Of a stretch of DNA of 64,000 nt, positions 47,598-58,518 are shown one piece after another. Origin of the DNA: Martinezella lusitana (GTDB lineage: Bacteria; Pseudomonadota; Alphaproteobacteria; Rhizobiales; Rhizobiaceae); contig NZ_WUEY01000005.1 in assembly GCF_010668395.1 (NCBI RefSeq), positions 248,001 to 312,000 of the forward strand, given 5' to 3'. The notes below the pieces were generated by a model. The model had not been told where the DNA came from and ran no database searches. It saw nothing but the letters and a program-made list of their open reading frames with translations. Each line of letters opens with the position of its first letter. Position 1 is the first letter of the stretch. Both the position numbers and the translations under genes were made by a program.

Positions 47598-48884
47598 ATG
47601 ACGTTGACGATCGACCGCCGGCAGATGCTTGCCGGTATTGCAGCGACGGTAGCTTTCAGCAGCATGGGGCTTTCCCGCGCCAAAGCCGCGACCGCGATGC
47701 GCCTTCTGTGGTGGGGGTCGAAGGAGCGTAGCGACCGTACCTTTGCAGCAGTAAAGGCCTATCAGGCCAAGAACCCGGATATCGCCATCGCCGGCGAATC
47801 CTTCGGCTGGGACAGCTACTGGACGCGCCTTGCCACACAGACCGGCGGCGGCAATGCGCCAGACCTCATCCAGATGGACTACCGCTACATCTTCGAATAT
47901 GCCCGCCGCAGCGCGCTGCTCGACATGACGCCCTATCTCGGCAAGAGCCTTGCCATCGAGGATTTCGGCCCTGCGAACATCGATTCCGGCAAGGTCGACA
48001 ATAAAATCTATGGCGTCAGCCTCGGCGTGAATTCGTCGATGGTAGTCGTCAATACCGCAGCCTGGGCGGAAGCCGGCGTGGAACCGCCGCATGACGGCAT
48101 GACCTGGGAACAGCTCGGCGATGCCGCTGCCAAGCTGACGGCCGCCAAGAAGCGGCGCGGCTTCTATGGCACGGCCGATTCGAGCGGGCTGGAGCCCGCC
48201 TTCGAATGCTGGCTGCGCCAGCGCGGCAAGGCGCTCTACACGGCCGACGGCAAGCTGGCTTTCGAGGCCAGGGATGCCGCCGACTGGTTCGATTTCTGGG
48301 GCACCCTGCGCAAGAGCGGCGCCTGCGTGCCGGCCGACATGCAGTCGCTCGACCAGCAGACCATCGAAACCAGCATGCTGGTGCAGAAGAAGGCGGCCGT
48401 CGATTACGCCCACTCCAACCAGTTCGTCGCCATTCAGGGCCTGGTGAAGGAGAAGCTCGATATCGTCTCCTATCCGACCGCCGGCGCGGACGGCAAGCCG
48501 GGCCAGTATCTCAAGCCCTCGATGCTGATGTCGGTTTCGGCCACGTCCCCGAACAAGGATGCCGCCGTCGCCTTCGTCAACTATCTGGTGGAAGACCCGG
48601 AAGGCGCCAGGACGCTCGGGGTCGAGCGCGGCGTTCCCGCCTCGCCGAAGATCCGCGATCTGCTGACGCCGGATCTCGATGCCGTCAGCAAGCAGGTCGT
48701 CGACTATATCGGCCGATTGACGCCGCATGTCGGCGCATTGCCGCCGTCTCCGCCGAACGGCGCCGGCGAGAATGCGTTCCTGCTGAAGAAGATCGCCGAG
48801 GAAGTCGCTTTCGGCAAAACCAGCGCGCAGGACGCTGGCGCGAAGTTCACCGAACAGGCAGCAGCAAACATTACGCGAGGCTGA
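47598..48884 (+). CDS. Tat-type solute-binding protein, family 1
   Basis: Periplasmic sugar-binding protein of 428 residues. Signal MTLTIDRRQMLAGIAATVAF carries a twin-arginine motif (DRRQML). GGGAGGAG precedes the ATG. It is a paralogue of the protein at 37455 (see LGVERGVP followed by SP; LRLLWWGS / LRAMWWGS). First gene of the operon binding protein, permease, permease, dehydrogenase, dehydrogenase, ATPase. Confidence 0.93.
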   Translation: MTLTIDRRQMLAGIAATVAFSSMGLSRAKAATAMRLLWWGSKERSDRTFAAVKAYQAKNPDIAIAGESFGWDSYWTRLATQTGGGNAPDLIQMDYRYIFEYARRSALLDMTPYLGKSLAIEDFGPANIDSGKVDNKIYGVSLGVNSSMVVVNTAAWAEAGVEPPHDGMTWEQLGDAAAKLTAAKKRRGFYGTADSSGLEPAFECWLRQRGKALYTADGKLAFEARDAADWFDFWGTLRKSGACVPADMQSLDQQTIETSMLVQKKAAVDYAHSNQFVAIQGLVKEKLDIVSYPTAGADGKPGQYLKPSMLMSVSATSPNKDAAVAFVNYLVEDPEGARTLGVERGVPASPKIRDLLTPDLDAVSKQVVDYIGRLTPHVGALPPSPPNGAGENAFLLKKIAEEVAFGKTSAQDAGAKFTEQAAANITRG

Positions 48885-48888
48885 TACC

Positions 48889-49857
48889 GTGGGTACAAAC
48901 AGCAAGAGCGTTGCCGGCGGCATGGCCGTCGGTACGCGAGCGCCGTTGCGCGTGGAAACCGTCTATAAGGCGCCGAGCGCGTTCGCGCGCAACGCGCCCG
49001 GCTATCTCTTCCTTCTGCCGTGGTTCATCGGCTTCTTCGGGCTGACCCTCGGGCCGGCGATCGCCTCGCTCTATCTGTCCTTCACCGACTACAATCTGCT
49101 CCAGTCGCCGAACCTTGTCGGGCTGGACAACTATGTGCGGATCGCGACGGCGGACGATAAATTCCTGTCGTCGATGAAGGTGACGCTGTTCTACGTCGTC
49201 TGCTCCGTGCCGCTGAAGCTTGCCTTCGCGCTTCTGGTGGCGCTGCTGCTCAACCGCGGCATTCGCGGCCTGCCGGTCTATCGCGCCATCTTCTACCTGC
49301 CGTCGCTGCTCGGCTCCAGCGTCGCGATCGCGGTGCTGTGGCGGCAGATCTTCGATGCCGACGGCATCGTCAATACGCTGCTCTGGTACGCCTTCGGCAT
49401 CAACGGACCGAGCTGGATCTCCAATCCGGACTATTCGCTCTATACGCTCGTGATCCTCGCCATCTGGCAGTTCGGATCGCCGATGATCATCTTCCTCGCC
49501 GGGCTCAGGCAGATCCCGACGGATCTTTACGAAGCCGCCAACCTCGACGGCGCTTCCAAGACCCGGATCTTCTTCAAGATCACCCTGCCGCTTCTGACGC
49601 CGGTGATCTTCTTCAACGCCGTGGTTCAGACCATCGACGCCTTCAAGGCTTTCACGCCGGCCTATGTGATTTCCTCCGGCACCGGCGGCCCGATCGATTC
49701 GACGCTGTTCTACACGCTCTATCTTTATCAGGAAGCCTTCGGCTACTTCCGCATGGGCTATGCCGCCGCGCTCGCCTGGGTTCTGGTAATCATTATCGCC
49801 ATCTTCACCACCTTCTCCTTCCTCTCCGCTCGTTATTGGGTCCACTACGATGACTGA
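48889..49857 (+). CDS. CUT1 sugar ABC transporter permease (MalF type)
   Basis: Inner-membrane protein of 322 residues, probable GTG start at 48889 with GAGG upstream, 4 nt after the binding-protein stop. Six hydrophobic segments; EAA loop LYEAANLDGASKTRIFFKI. Overlaps the second permease by 8 nt. Confidence 0.93.
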   Translation: MGTNSKSVAGGMAVGTRAPLRVETVYKAPSAFARNAPGYLFLLPWFIGFFGLTLGPAIASLYLSFTDYNLLQSPNLVGLDNYVRIATADDKFLSSMKVTLFYVVCSVPLKLAFALLVALLLNRGIRGLPVYRAIFYLPSLLGSSVAIAVLWRQIFDADGIVNTLLWYAFGINGPSWISNPDYSLYTLVILAIWQFGSPMIIFLAGLRQIPTDLYEAANLDGASKTRIFFKITLPLLTPVIFFNAVVQTIDAFKAFTPAYVISSGTGGPIDSTLFYTLYLYQEAFGYFRMGYAAALAWVLVIIIAIFTTFSFLSARYWVHYDD

Positions 49858-50734
49858 CGCGAAGCTCACCCATTTTGCCGAGGATATGAAGCCGCCGCGC
49901 GAGCGCCCGTGGTTCCTCTCCGTCCTCATCCACGTCGCCCTCGTCGCCGCTTCGATCGTGATGCTCTATCCGCTGCTGTGGATGCTCTCCGGTTCGATCA
50001 AGGACCAGAACGAGATCTTCGGCACGGCATCGCTGATCCCGTCGCAATTCGATTTCAGCGCCTATGCGCGCGGCTGGTTCGGCGGCCAGGTCACATTCGG
50101 CACCTTCGTCTGGAATTCGGTCGTCATCGCCGTGCTTTCCGTCCTCGGCAACGTCGTCTCCTGCTCGCTGGCCGCCTACGCCTTCGCGCGGCTGAATTTC
50201 TGGGGCAAGAATTTCTGGTTCGCGCTGATGCTCGGCACGCTGATGCTGCCCTATCACGTCACGCTGATCCCGCAATATATCCTCTTCCTCAAGCTCGGCT
50301 GGGTGAAGACCATGCTGCCGCTCGTCGTGCCGAAATTCCTGGCGGTCGACGCCTTCTTCATCTTCCTGATGGTGCAGTTCTTCCGCGGCATCCCGCGCGA
50401 GCTGGACGAGGCGGCGATGATGGACGGCTGCAGCCCGTGGCGCATCTACTGGCGCATCATGCTGCCGCTGTCGCTTCCCGTTCTGGCGACGGCCGCCATC
50501 TTCTCCTTCATCTGGACCTGGGACGATTTCTTCGGACCGCTGATCTACCTCTCGGATATCAACACCTACACCGTGCAGCTCGGCCTGCGCTCCTTCGTGG
50601 ACTCCACCGGAAGTTCCGACTGGAGCAGCCTGTTCGCCATGTCGAGCCTGTCACTGATCCCGGTCTTCCTGATCTTCCTGTTCTTCCAGAGGCTGCTGAT
50701 CGACGGCATCGCGACCGCCGGCCTCAAACGCTGA
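49850..50734 (+). CDS. CUT1 sugar ABC transporter permease (MalG type)
   Basis: Inner-membrane protein of 294 residues with six hydrophobic segments. EAA loop ELDEAAMMDGCSPWRIYWRI. Translationally coupled to the first permease; the next gene follows after 72 nt. Confidence 0.93.
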   Translation: MTDAKLTHFAEDMKPPRERPWFLSVLIHVALVAASIVMLYPLLWMLSGSIKDQNEIFGTASLIPSQFDFSAYARGWFGGQVTFGTFVWNSVVIAVLSVLGNVVSCSLAAYAFARLNFWGKNFWFALMLGTLMLPYHVTLIPQYILFLKLGWVKTMLPLVVPKFLAVDAFFIFLMVQFFRGIPRELDEAAMMDGCSPWRIYWRIMLPLSLPVLATAAIFSFIWTWDDFFGPLIYLSDINTYTVQLGLRSFVDSTGSSDWSSLFAMSSLSLIPVFLIFLFFQRLLIDGIATAGLKR

Positions 50735-50806
50735 GACGAACCGCGCGGTCCCGAACACCCAAGGCTTGGGGCCGCATATTGAGAAACCCATTGAAAGGAA
50801 TGTCGC

Positions 50807-51832
50807 ATGAGCGCGCTGCGCTTTGCCGCCATCGGCCTCAATCACGATCACATCTACGGCCAGGTCAACGTCATGCTGCGCGCCGGCGCCGAACTCGTCG
50901 CCTTCCACGCTATCGAGGATGACCTCGCCACTGTCTTCGCCGGGCGCTTTCCACAGGCGAAACGCGTCGCCGACAAAAGGGAAATTCTCGAGGACAGCTC
51001 CATCGCGCTGATCGTCAGCGCCGCCATTTCCAGCGAGCGCGCCGGACTTGCCATCGAGGCCATGCGCCATGGCAAGGACGTGATGCTCGACAAGCCCGGC
51101 ATGGTGACGCTGGATCAGCTCGCGGACGTGCGCAGAGTGCAGGCCGAGACCAGGCGCATCGTCTCCATTCTCTATTCCGAACATTTCGAGACGGCATCGA
51201 CCGTCAAGGCCGGCGAGCTGGTGAAGGCCGGCGCCATCGGCAAGGTCATCCACACGACGGGCCTCGGTCCGCACCGGCTGCGCAAGCCGACCCGGCCGGA
51301 CTGGTTCTTCGACCGCAAGCGCTATGGCGGCATCATCACCGACATCGCCTCGCATCAATGCGAGCAGTTCCTGTTCTTTGCCGGCTCTCTTGAAGCCGAA
51401 GTGCTGTCGGCGACGGTGTCCAACCGTGCCAATCCCGACACCCCCGGCCTGCAGGACTATGGCGATTTCCACCTGCGCACGCCCGACGTGACGGGCTATG
51501 TCCGCGTCGACTGGTTCACGCCGGACGGTCTTCCGACCTGGGGCGACGGCCGTCTCTTTATCGTCGGCACCGAAGGCACGATCGAGCTGCGCAAATATAT
51601 CGATGTCGCCGGCCGGCCCGGCACCGATCACCTCTTCCTCACCGACCGCAAGGGCATGCAGCATATCGACTGCACCGGCCTCGACCTGCCCTATGGTCGC
51701 CAGCTTGCCGCCGACATAAGAGACCGCACCGAAACGGCGATGGGCCAGGAGCATTGCTTCAAGGCCATGGAACTGGCGCTGAAGGCGCAGGCGCTTGCCG
51801 AGGCAACATCGCTCAACAGCATTCAGAGGTAA
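50807..51832 (+). CDS. Gfo/Idh/MocA-family oxidoreductase, atypical NAD motif
   Basis: Protein of 341 residues. The N-terminal strand-loop reads FAAIGLNHDHIYGQV instead of GxGxxG, and the lysine motif is LDKPG rather than EKP. The substrate domain has GGIITDIASHQCEQFLFF, with the catalytic His region retained. The altered loop points to a separate subfamily, perhaps with a different cofactor grip. AAAGGAA precedes the ATG. Between permease and a second dehydrogenase gene (7-nt gap), so it acts on the imported sugar. Confidence 0.88.
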   Translation: MSALRFAAIGLNHDHIYGQVNVMLRAGAELVAFHAIEDDLATVFAGRFPQAKRVADKREILEDSSIALIVSAAISSERAGLAIEAMRHGKDVMLDKPGMVTLDQLADVRRVQAETRRIVSILYSEHFETASTVKAGELVKAGAIGKVIHTTGLGPHRLRKPTRPDWFFDRKRYGGIITDIASHQCEQFLFFAGSLEAEVLSATVSNRANPDTPGLQDYGDFHLRTPDVTGYVRVDWFTPDGLPTWGDGRLFIVGTEGTIELRKYIDVAGRPGTDHLFLTDRKGMQHIDCTGLDLPYGRQLAADIRDRTETAMGQEHCFKAMELALKAQALAEATSLNSIQR

Positions 51833-51839
51833 TCCGCAT

Positions 51840-52910
51840 ATGTCCGACATCAAGAAAGTCGCGATCATCGGCCTCGGCATCGGCCGTTCACACATAACGG
51901 AAGGCTATCTGCCTCACTCTGATCGCTATGAAGTCTCCGTTCTCTGTGATCTTAACGAGGAACGTCTGAACGCGGTCGGCGACGAATTCGGCATCAAGAA
52001 GCGCGCCAAGGATTTCTCCGAAGTCCTGAACATGCCCGAAATCGACATCATCGACATCTGCACGCCGCCCGGCTCGCATTTTCAGCTCATCATGCAGGCG
52101 CTTTCAGCTGGCAAGCATGTGGTCTGCGAGAAGCCTCTTGTCGGATCGCTCGCCGATATCGATGCCGTGATCGCCGCCGAGAAGACGGCCAAGGGCCAAC
52201 TGATGCCGATCTTCCAATATCGCTACGGCGACGGCATCCAGAAGGCCAAGCGCATCATCGATGCCGGCATCGCCGGCAAGCCCTATGTCGCGACGTCGGA
52301 GACGCATTGGGTGCGCGGCGCCGATTATTACGCGGTTCCCTGGCGCGGCAAATGGGAGACCGAGCTCGGCGGCGTGCTGATGACGCACTCCATTCACCTG
52401 CACGACATGCTGACCTATCTGATGGGCCCGATCGCGGGCCTCTTCGGCCGTGTCGCCACTCGCGTCAACGATATCGAAGTCGAGGATTGCGCCAGCGCCA
52501 GCCTGCTGATGGAAAACGGCGCGCTCGCCACCATCAGCGCCACGCTCGGCTCGCAGGAGCAGATCAGCCGCCTGCGCCTCTGCTTCGAAAACGTGTTGAT
52601 CGAGAGCAACCACGAGCCCTACAGCCCCGGCCAGGACCCCTGGAAGATCATCCCCGCCAATGAGGAAATCGGCGCGAAGATCGATGCGCTTCTCTCCGGC
52701 TGGACGCCGATCCCAATCCGCTTCAACACGCAGATGAAGCTGTTCCACGAAGCCTTGTTGTCGAATGGGCCGTTGCCGGTGACGACAGCCGATGCCCGCC
52801 AGGCGCTGGAACTCGTCACCGCGTTCTACGAATCATCAGAAACACGCGCCGAAGTCCGCTTTCCTGTCGGGCCGGAAAGCGCAAAGTACAAGAGCTGGAG
52901 GCCGGCATGA
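51840..52910 (+). CDS. Gfo/Idh/MocA-family oxidoreductase
   Basis: NAD(P)-dependent enzyme of 356 residues with regular motifs: VAIIGLGIGRSHITEGY, CEKPLVGS, and GGVLMTHSIHLHDMLTYLMG with the substrate-site Asp and His. Start at 51840 by the AGAGG site and the 7-nt gap from the preceding gene. Together the two dehydrogenases may oxidise and then reduce the sugar, as in inositol or 3-keto-glycoside routes. Confidence 0.92.
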   Translation: MSDIKKVAIIGLGIGRSHITEGYLPHSDRYEVSVLCDLNEERLNAVGDEFGIKKRAKDFSEVLNMPEIDIIDICTPPGSHFQLIMQALSAGKHVVCEKPLVGSLADIDAVIAAEKTAKGQLMPIFQYRYGDGIQKAKRIIDAGIAGKPYVATSETHWVRGADYYAVPWRGKWETELGGVLMTHSIHLHDMLTYLMGPIAGLFGRVATRVNDIEVEDCASASLLMENGALATISATLGSQEQISRLRLCFENVLIESNHEPYSPGQDPWKIIPANEEIGAKIDALLSGWTPIPIRFNTQMKLFHEALLSNGPLPVTTADARQALELVTAFYESSETRAEVRFPVGPESAKYKSWRPA

Positions 52911-52954
52911 ACGTTGCCCCGCGAGCCATCAGGACGAACAAGGAGGAAGCACCC

Positions 52955-54034
<1,080 letters not shown>

Positions 54035-54058
54035 TTGGGGCTGGCGGTGATTTTGGGG

Positions 54059-54085
54059 TTATCTCGCTCCTGGCGGGCGAGATAA
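54059..54085. terminator. Bidirectional terminator hairpin
   Basis: TTATCTCGC and GCGAGATAA pair perfectly over 9 bp with a 9-nt loop between the convergent ATPase and GH2 genes; TTTTGG precedes and GTCTTC follows. Confidence 0.65.
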
Positions 54086-54089
54086 GTCT

Positions 54090-56561
54090 TCACACCTCGA
54101 CGATCCGCCGGCTGCCTATCGTGTGGATCTGGCCGGACGGGATGACATCGGCCGGAACGCCCGGCCGCCGATGCAGGGGAATTCGCCAGCTGCTGCCCGG
54201 CGCGAGATGGAACCAGTCATCCTCCGCCCGATAGGATTCCAGATCGATCTGCACCGATTGCGCCAGCCGATCGCTGCTCAGCTCCAGATACCAATCCTCG
54301 CCTTCCTGAAGGACCGATGCGGTGATCTCGGCATCATGAAACGCCCTGGTTCGTCCAAGCGGGAAGTAAAAGGCCTGGGCGACCACCGCGCCGGTTGCCG
54401 CCGCCGTCAGCCGCGCCACCGTGACATCATGCGACGGCGGGCCGAAGCGGAAGGCGTAGGTCGTGTCGAAGAAGGCGCCGAAAAGATCGGTGCAGGCGAT
54501 CTTGTGCTTGCCGCGCGCTTCGACCACGAGGTCGCGGCCGCCGCCGACCACGATCTGGCGGCCGTCGCGCAGGCAGGAGACCTCGACCGTCAGGTCGAGC
54601 GCCGCATCGCTCTCGTTGATGACATGCACGTCGAGGCCATTGGTGCCCTCGTCCATGAGCAGCACCTGCACCGGCCGAAAGGCCCGGCGCAATGCATACC
54701 AGACCGGCTTAGGCTCCCCGGTCGAGTCAATGACGCCCCAGCCGGCGCCGGGAAGCAGGTCCTGCAGCGTCCAGACGAGCGCGCCGCTGCAATCGGAACC
54801 GTGGCGCCGCCATTCGGCATAGGTTTCCTCGGCCACTTCGCCGGTCACGGCGCGCGAGAGATTGAGATAAAGATCGGGATCCTCCCGCCGCAACCGGTTG
54901 GGCTCGAAGCCGTAGAGCTCCTGAAGATAGTGGTCGCGCACATCCTCGAAATCCCAGGATGCGCCGCGATCCCGCGGCACGCGCTCTTTCCATAGCGGGC
55001 TATGAACGGCGGGGACCGGCAGGTATTGGCCCAGCGTGCGCGCCTGCGGCACATGCGCGAAAGCCAGGCTCTCGGCGGCAAAGCGGACATCGGCACGGCG
55101 CGCATCGGCAAGCGGCCGCATGTAGGCGCCGACGCCATAATAATGCGTGACGCCGGCGTTCGGCGAAAACGGCATGGCGCCGCCGGAGGGCGAATTGACC
55201 ACATAGGGCACGTCGGGCCGAAGCGATTGCACCACCGGCGGGATGATCTCCTCGACGATCGGGCTTGACCAGAAGCGCTCGGGCAGGCCCATCATCGCCG
55301 CCTGCTGGTGGATCTCGCTGCCGCCGCAAAGGACGGCCAGGGAAGGCGACAGGCGCGTGCGGCCCAGAAGCTGCGAAACCTCCGCCTCGACATGGGCATT
55401 GAGGGCTTTGTCGTTCTTCGGATAGTCGAAGTTGGCGAACATGAAATCCTGCCAGACAAGCAGGCCGAGTTCGTCGCAAAGGCGGAAGAATTCCGGCGTC
55501 TCATAGGCCATGGTGCCGCCGATGCGGACCATGTTCATGCCGGCCTCGGCCGCCAGCCGCAGCCAGTCTTGGTAATCCTCCCGGCCGCCGGGCAGGCGCA
55601 CGATGTCGGCCGTTGTCCAGACCGCCCCACGGCAGAAAACCCGCTCGCCGTTGACGATCAGGGTAAAACCCTGCCCATCGCTGCCGCGGTCGATCGACAG
55701 TCGGCGAAAGCCCGTTTTCCCGAGCGCATGTTCGATGCCGTCAACGACGAGCGCGACGTCATGGAGGTGCGGCTCGCCATGCGTATGCGGCCACCAGGGC
55801 TCGACACCGGGAATTTTCAGGATGGCGGTATAGCGGCCGGGACTATCCCGTTCGAAGGCCTGCTCGACATCGCCGCACCGCAGTACCAGCGCCTCGACAT
55901 CGCCCTCGATCGAAAGCGAGGCATAGAGCCTGCCCTCGCCGTTTTCGAGCAGATCCGGCCGCAAGGAAAGATCACGAACAACCGGCGCACTCGGCCGCAG
56001 AAGCGAAATCGGCCGCCACGGGCCGACGGCCTGAACCTCCGGGCACCAGCCGGGCATATGGCCGAGCAGCGTCGTGCGTACCGTCCGCAGGCCCTGCGGC
56101 GTGATCATCTGCGGCCGCCAGCGGGCGCGAGGACCAGGTTCGGAAAGCCTTGGTTCCAACGCGCGGAAGCAGAGCGCCAGCTCGTCGCCGCCAAGCAGGG
56201 TGACGGCGACGTCATGAGCTTCGAACATGCTGTCGGAAACGAGGATTTTCTGGCCGTTCAGGAAGACCTCGCAGAGCGTCGCCAATCCTTCCAGCCGCAG
56301 GACGGCCTCGCCGGCCTCCGCATCCACCAGACGGCAGATGTACCAGGCATCGCTGTCATGAAGGGGATGAGGCCTGGTCCGGTCGAAACGCCCGGCCCTT
56401 TCCAGGGCTTCCGCCACCGTGCCGGGCACAGGCGCCGGGAGGAAGCCCGACGTCAGCGGCACGTCGGAAGGCGCGATGCAGGTGCCGGCCTCCGTCAATA
56501 CCAGATTCCAACCTTCGCTCAGCCGCATTCCACCGCCGAGATCAGCCAAGCGCCCGCCCAT
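54090..56561 (-). CDS. Glycoside hydrolase family 2, beta-mannosidase-like
   Basis: Cytoplasmic enzyme of about 823 residues (start at 56561; an ATG at 56528 is an alternative; a TTG at 56621 is unlikely). GH2 order: sugar-binding jelly roll (WYICRLVDAEAGEAVLRLEG; LATLCEVFLNGQ), immunoglobulin-like domain, then the barrel (NGERVFCRGAVWTTADIV, NMVRIGGTMAYE, LVWQDFMFANFDYP), the mannosidase pattern. The acid/base Glu is likely Glu416 in CGGSEIHQQ, where the usual Asn-Glu pair is Ser-Glu, and the nucleophile Glu497 in FAAESLAF. The changed neighbour suggests an altered substrate. Convergent with the transporter operon, so it may hydrolyse the imported sugar. Confidence 0.88.
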   Translation of the reverse strand: MGGRLADLGGGMRLSEGWNLVLTEAGTCIAPSDVPLTSGFLPAPVPGTVAEALERAGRFDRTRPHPLHDSDAWYICRLVDAEAGEAVLRLEGLATLCEVFLNGQKILVSDSMFEAHDVAVTLLGGDELALCFRALEPRLSEPGPRARWRPQMITPQGLRTVRTTLLGHMPGWCPEVQAVGPWRPISLLRPSAPVVRDLSLRPDLLENGEGRLYASLSIEGDVEALVLRCGDVEQAFERDSPGRYTAILKIPGVEPWWPHTHGEPHLHDVALVVDGIEHALGKTGFRRLSIDRGSDGQGFTLIVNGERVFCRGAVWTTADIVRLPGGREDYQDWLRLAAEAGMNMVRIGGTMAYETPEFFRLCDELGLLVWQDFMFANFDYPKNDKALNAHVEAEVSQLLGRTRLSPSLAVLCGGSEIHQQAAMMGLPERFWSSPIVEEIIPPVVQSLRPDVPYVVNSPSGGAMPFSPNAGVTHYYGVGAYMRPLADARRADVRFAAESLAFAHVPQARTLGQYLPVPAVHSPLWKERVPRDRGASWDFEDVRDHYLQELYGFEPNRLRREDPDLYLNLSRAVTGEVAEETYAEWRRHGSDCSGALVWTLQDLLPGAGWGVIDSTGEPKPVWYALRRAFRPVQVLLMDEGTNGLDVHVINESDAALDLTVEVSCLRDGRQIVVGGGRDLVVEARGKHKIACTDLFGAFFDTTYAFRFGPPSHDVTVARLTAAATGAVVAQAFYFPLGRTRAFHDAEITASVLQEGEDWYLELSSDRLAQSVQIDLESYRAEDDWFHLAPGSSWRIPLHRRPGVPADVIPSGQIHTIGSRRIVEV

Positions 56562-56636
56562 GAGATTTTCCGGGGATGTCCCCGCCCCAATATTGTCAGA
56601 AATGACCCAGCCGTATCGCAATCGAACGGAAGCCGG

Positions 56637-57596
56637 TCAAAGCTTCCGCTCGAGCTCAGCCATCATGGAATCCCATGCATCGGCGGCCGGATCAAGCGCC
56701 GTGCGCAATGGCTCAAATTTCTTGCGCGTGATGGCGCGGGCAAGCTGGAACTGCACCGATTTCGCCGGCTCGGAAATCCGTCGTGCTTCCGCCGCTGCTT
56801 CGGACAAATCCGCAGTCAGCCAGTCGAAGTGACTGCCGGCAAGTTCGAAATTGGCGCCAAGCTGACGCAGCGTGTTGAAGGCGTATTTGTGGAAGAAGCC
56901 GAAAGGCCGTTCGGCAACCGCTTCAACCTGCGCCGGGAAGATCTCTGCAAAGGCGCGGATCGGATTGGCTCGCGGACGGCGGCGGAAATGGAAGGACAGG
57001 AGCTGCCGCGCCATCTCGCGGATGGCGGCTTCCGCCGGTGCTTTTTCAGGGAATTTCGCAAATTCCGTGTAGGGCAGGAAGGGCAGGTCCTCGTCCGTCA
57101 GATGCAGCTGGAACAGCCCGTCGAAATCCTCGCCCGACAGCTGGAAGAAGCCGCCGTTGTGGAAATAGTCGAGCGTGCGGCCTTCCATGTCGAGCCGGTT
57201 GATCGCGACCGTCGTCTTGCCGTGCTCGCGGCGATAGCCGACGCCTTGCGTATCCGGCATGAAGAAGGAATCCATCTCCACCAGGCAGAGCCGGCCGCGG
57301 CCGATCTGCTCGGCGACATGGTTCTGCACCTTGTCGTAGATCGCAAGCTCGGTGCAGCGGACGCCGTATAGCGCTTCCAGATCCTCGAGCGGCACCTTGA
57401 AGAAGGTGAACTGGTCGCCCTCGAAATCCTGTGTCACCGTGAAACCGAGCATGGCTTCCGGCGGCAGCTTCAGGGTCGAGAGCACCTCGATCCAGAGATC
57501 GATATAGCAGTTCGTCTCGGGCCACATGCGCTCGCTGTCGTGCAGCGCATGTGGCTTGTAGGCGGCGGGATCCAGTCCCTGAAACACGGCAGCCAT
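56637..57596 (-). CDS. DUF1839 family protein
   Basis: Protein of 319 residues, starts 8 nt after the ligase stop (57605). It fits DUF1839 (AWPETNCYIDLWIEV-type start: MWPETNCYIDLWIEVL; then FTFFKVPLEDLEALYG, and GHDY-like LDYFHNGGFFQLSGED). No reaction is known; it is usually found with amino acid:[carrier protein] ligases, as here. The product of the operon may be transferred or modified by it. No signal peptide. Confidence 0.88.
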   Translation of the reverse strand: MAAVFQGLDPAAYKPHALHDSERMWPETNCYIDLWIEVLSTLKLPPEAMLGFTVTQDFEGDQFTFFKVPLEDLEALYGVRCTELAIYDKVQNHVAEQIGRGRLCLVEMDSFFMPDTQGVGYRREHGKTTVAINRLDMEGRTLDYFHNGGFFQLSGEDFDGLFQLHLTDEDLPFLPYTEFAKFPEKAPAEAAIREMARQLLSFHFRRRPRANPIRAFAEIFPAQVEAVAERPFGFFHKYAFNTLRQLGANFELAGSHFDWLTADLSEAAAEARRISEPAKSVQFQLARAITRKKFEPLRTALDPAADAWDSMMAELERKL

Positions 57597-57604
57597 GGAA
57601 GCGA

Positions 57605-58513
57605 TCAGCCCCACAGCGCCTTGCGCACGCTCTCGGGCCATTCCTTGACGTCGAGACCGTGGGTGTGGAACAGCGCCAGCGCGATGCGCTCCAGGCCGAA
57701 GCCGACGCAGGCCGTGTGCACGACGCTGCCATCGGCGAAGTTCAGGCCCCATTTCGTGCCGAAGGCATCCTGGTGGTAGTTGAAGCTCATGCAGGCGGTC
57801 GGCTTGGCGGCGGAGGTGATCGGGATCAGCAGCTCGAACTTCAGGTTCTGGTCACGCTGGTTGTTGGCGAGCATCTTGCCGGCGCGGCCGAAGAACGGGT
57901 CGTTGGCGACGTCGATGGTGACATCGAGACCGACGGCCTTCATCATTTCGACGCCACGGTCCATCCAGCTCTGGCGGAAATCGGTCACATGCTTTTCGCT
58001 GCCCATGCAGACATATTCGCGCATGCGGAAGAGCTGCTGGCGGGCCGGGTCCTTGGAGGGCTCGTGGCGGAAACAGTAGGACTGCAGGTCGAAGAGCGCG
58101 CCGCTTTCCGAAATGGCGCCGCGCTTGGCAACCGTCGGATAGAGCGGATAGCAGGCCGCCGGCGTCAGCACGATATCGGTCGCCTGCTGGTCTTTCGTCC
58201 AGTCGTCGCCGACTTCCATGCACTTCAGCAGGCTCATGTGATCGAGCTCGTTGCCGCAGAAGCTGTGCACCGTGCCGGCGAGCTGCGGGAAGCTCTTCAT
58301 GTAGCCGCTGGTTTCGAAGAAGGCGCGGTTCATGCCCGGCGGAAAGCGGATGGCTTCGGCGCCGTCGGCGCCGCCGAACTGGTCGATCAGCCGCTCGAAG
58401 GCGGCGATCACATCTTCGAACTGGCCGCTGCGGCCATAAAGGCCATCAACGCCGGTGTCGATCAGAAGGCCGGATTCGAAAAGACGGTCGAGAAACGAGG
58501 TTTGCATATCCAT
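57605..58513 (-). CDS. Amino acid:[carrier protein] ligase
   Basis: Protein of 302 residues, a homologue of the catalytic core of the atypical seryl-tRNA synthetases; it activates an amino acid with ATP and loads it on the phosphopantetheine arm of a carrier protein. Class II motifs: motif 2 [20 protein letters not shown] and motif 3 [12 protein letters not shown]. The zinc site is complete: Cys121 (AACYPLYP), Glu166 and Cys269 (HTACVGFG), each ten positions below Cys131/Glu176/Cys279 of the Bradyrhizobium Bll0957 protein. Known relatives use glycine or alanine. There is no tRNA-binding domain. The carrier is the ACP two genes upstream. Confidence 0.95.
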   Translation of the reverse strand: MDMQTSFLDRLFESGLLIDTGVDGLYGRSGQFEDVIAAFERLIDQFGGADGAEAIRFPPGMNRAFFETSGYMKSFPQLAGTVHSFCGNELDHMSLLKCMEVGDDWTKDQQATDIVLTPAACYPLYPTVAKRGAISESGALFDLQSYCFRHEPSKDPARQQLFRMREYVCMGSEKHVTDFRQSWMDRGVEMMKAVGLDVTIDVANDPFFGRAGKMLANNQRDQNLKFELLIPITSAAKPTACMSFNYHQDAFGTKWGLNFADGSVVHTACVGFGLERIALALFHTHGLDVKEWPESVRKALWG

Positions 58514-58518
58514 GACGA

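Noticed and set aside
55308..57371. 687-codon plus-strand ORF over the GH2 and DUF1839 genes
   Set aside because: Spans two recognised minus-strand genes; no domain pattern, typical GC-driven open frame.
57605..58513. Seryl-tRNA synthetase fragment or pseudogene
   Set aside because: Complete catalytic core with the zinc triad and a carrier-protein gene in the operon fit the amino acid:[carrier protein] ligase family.
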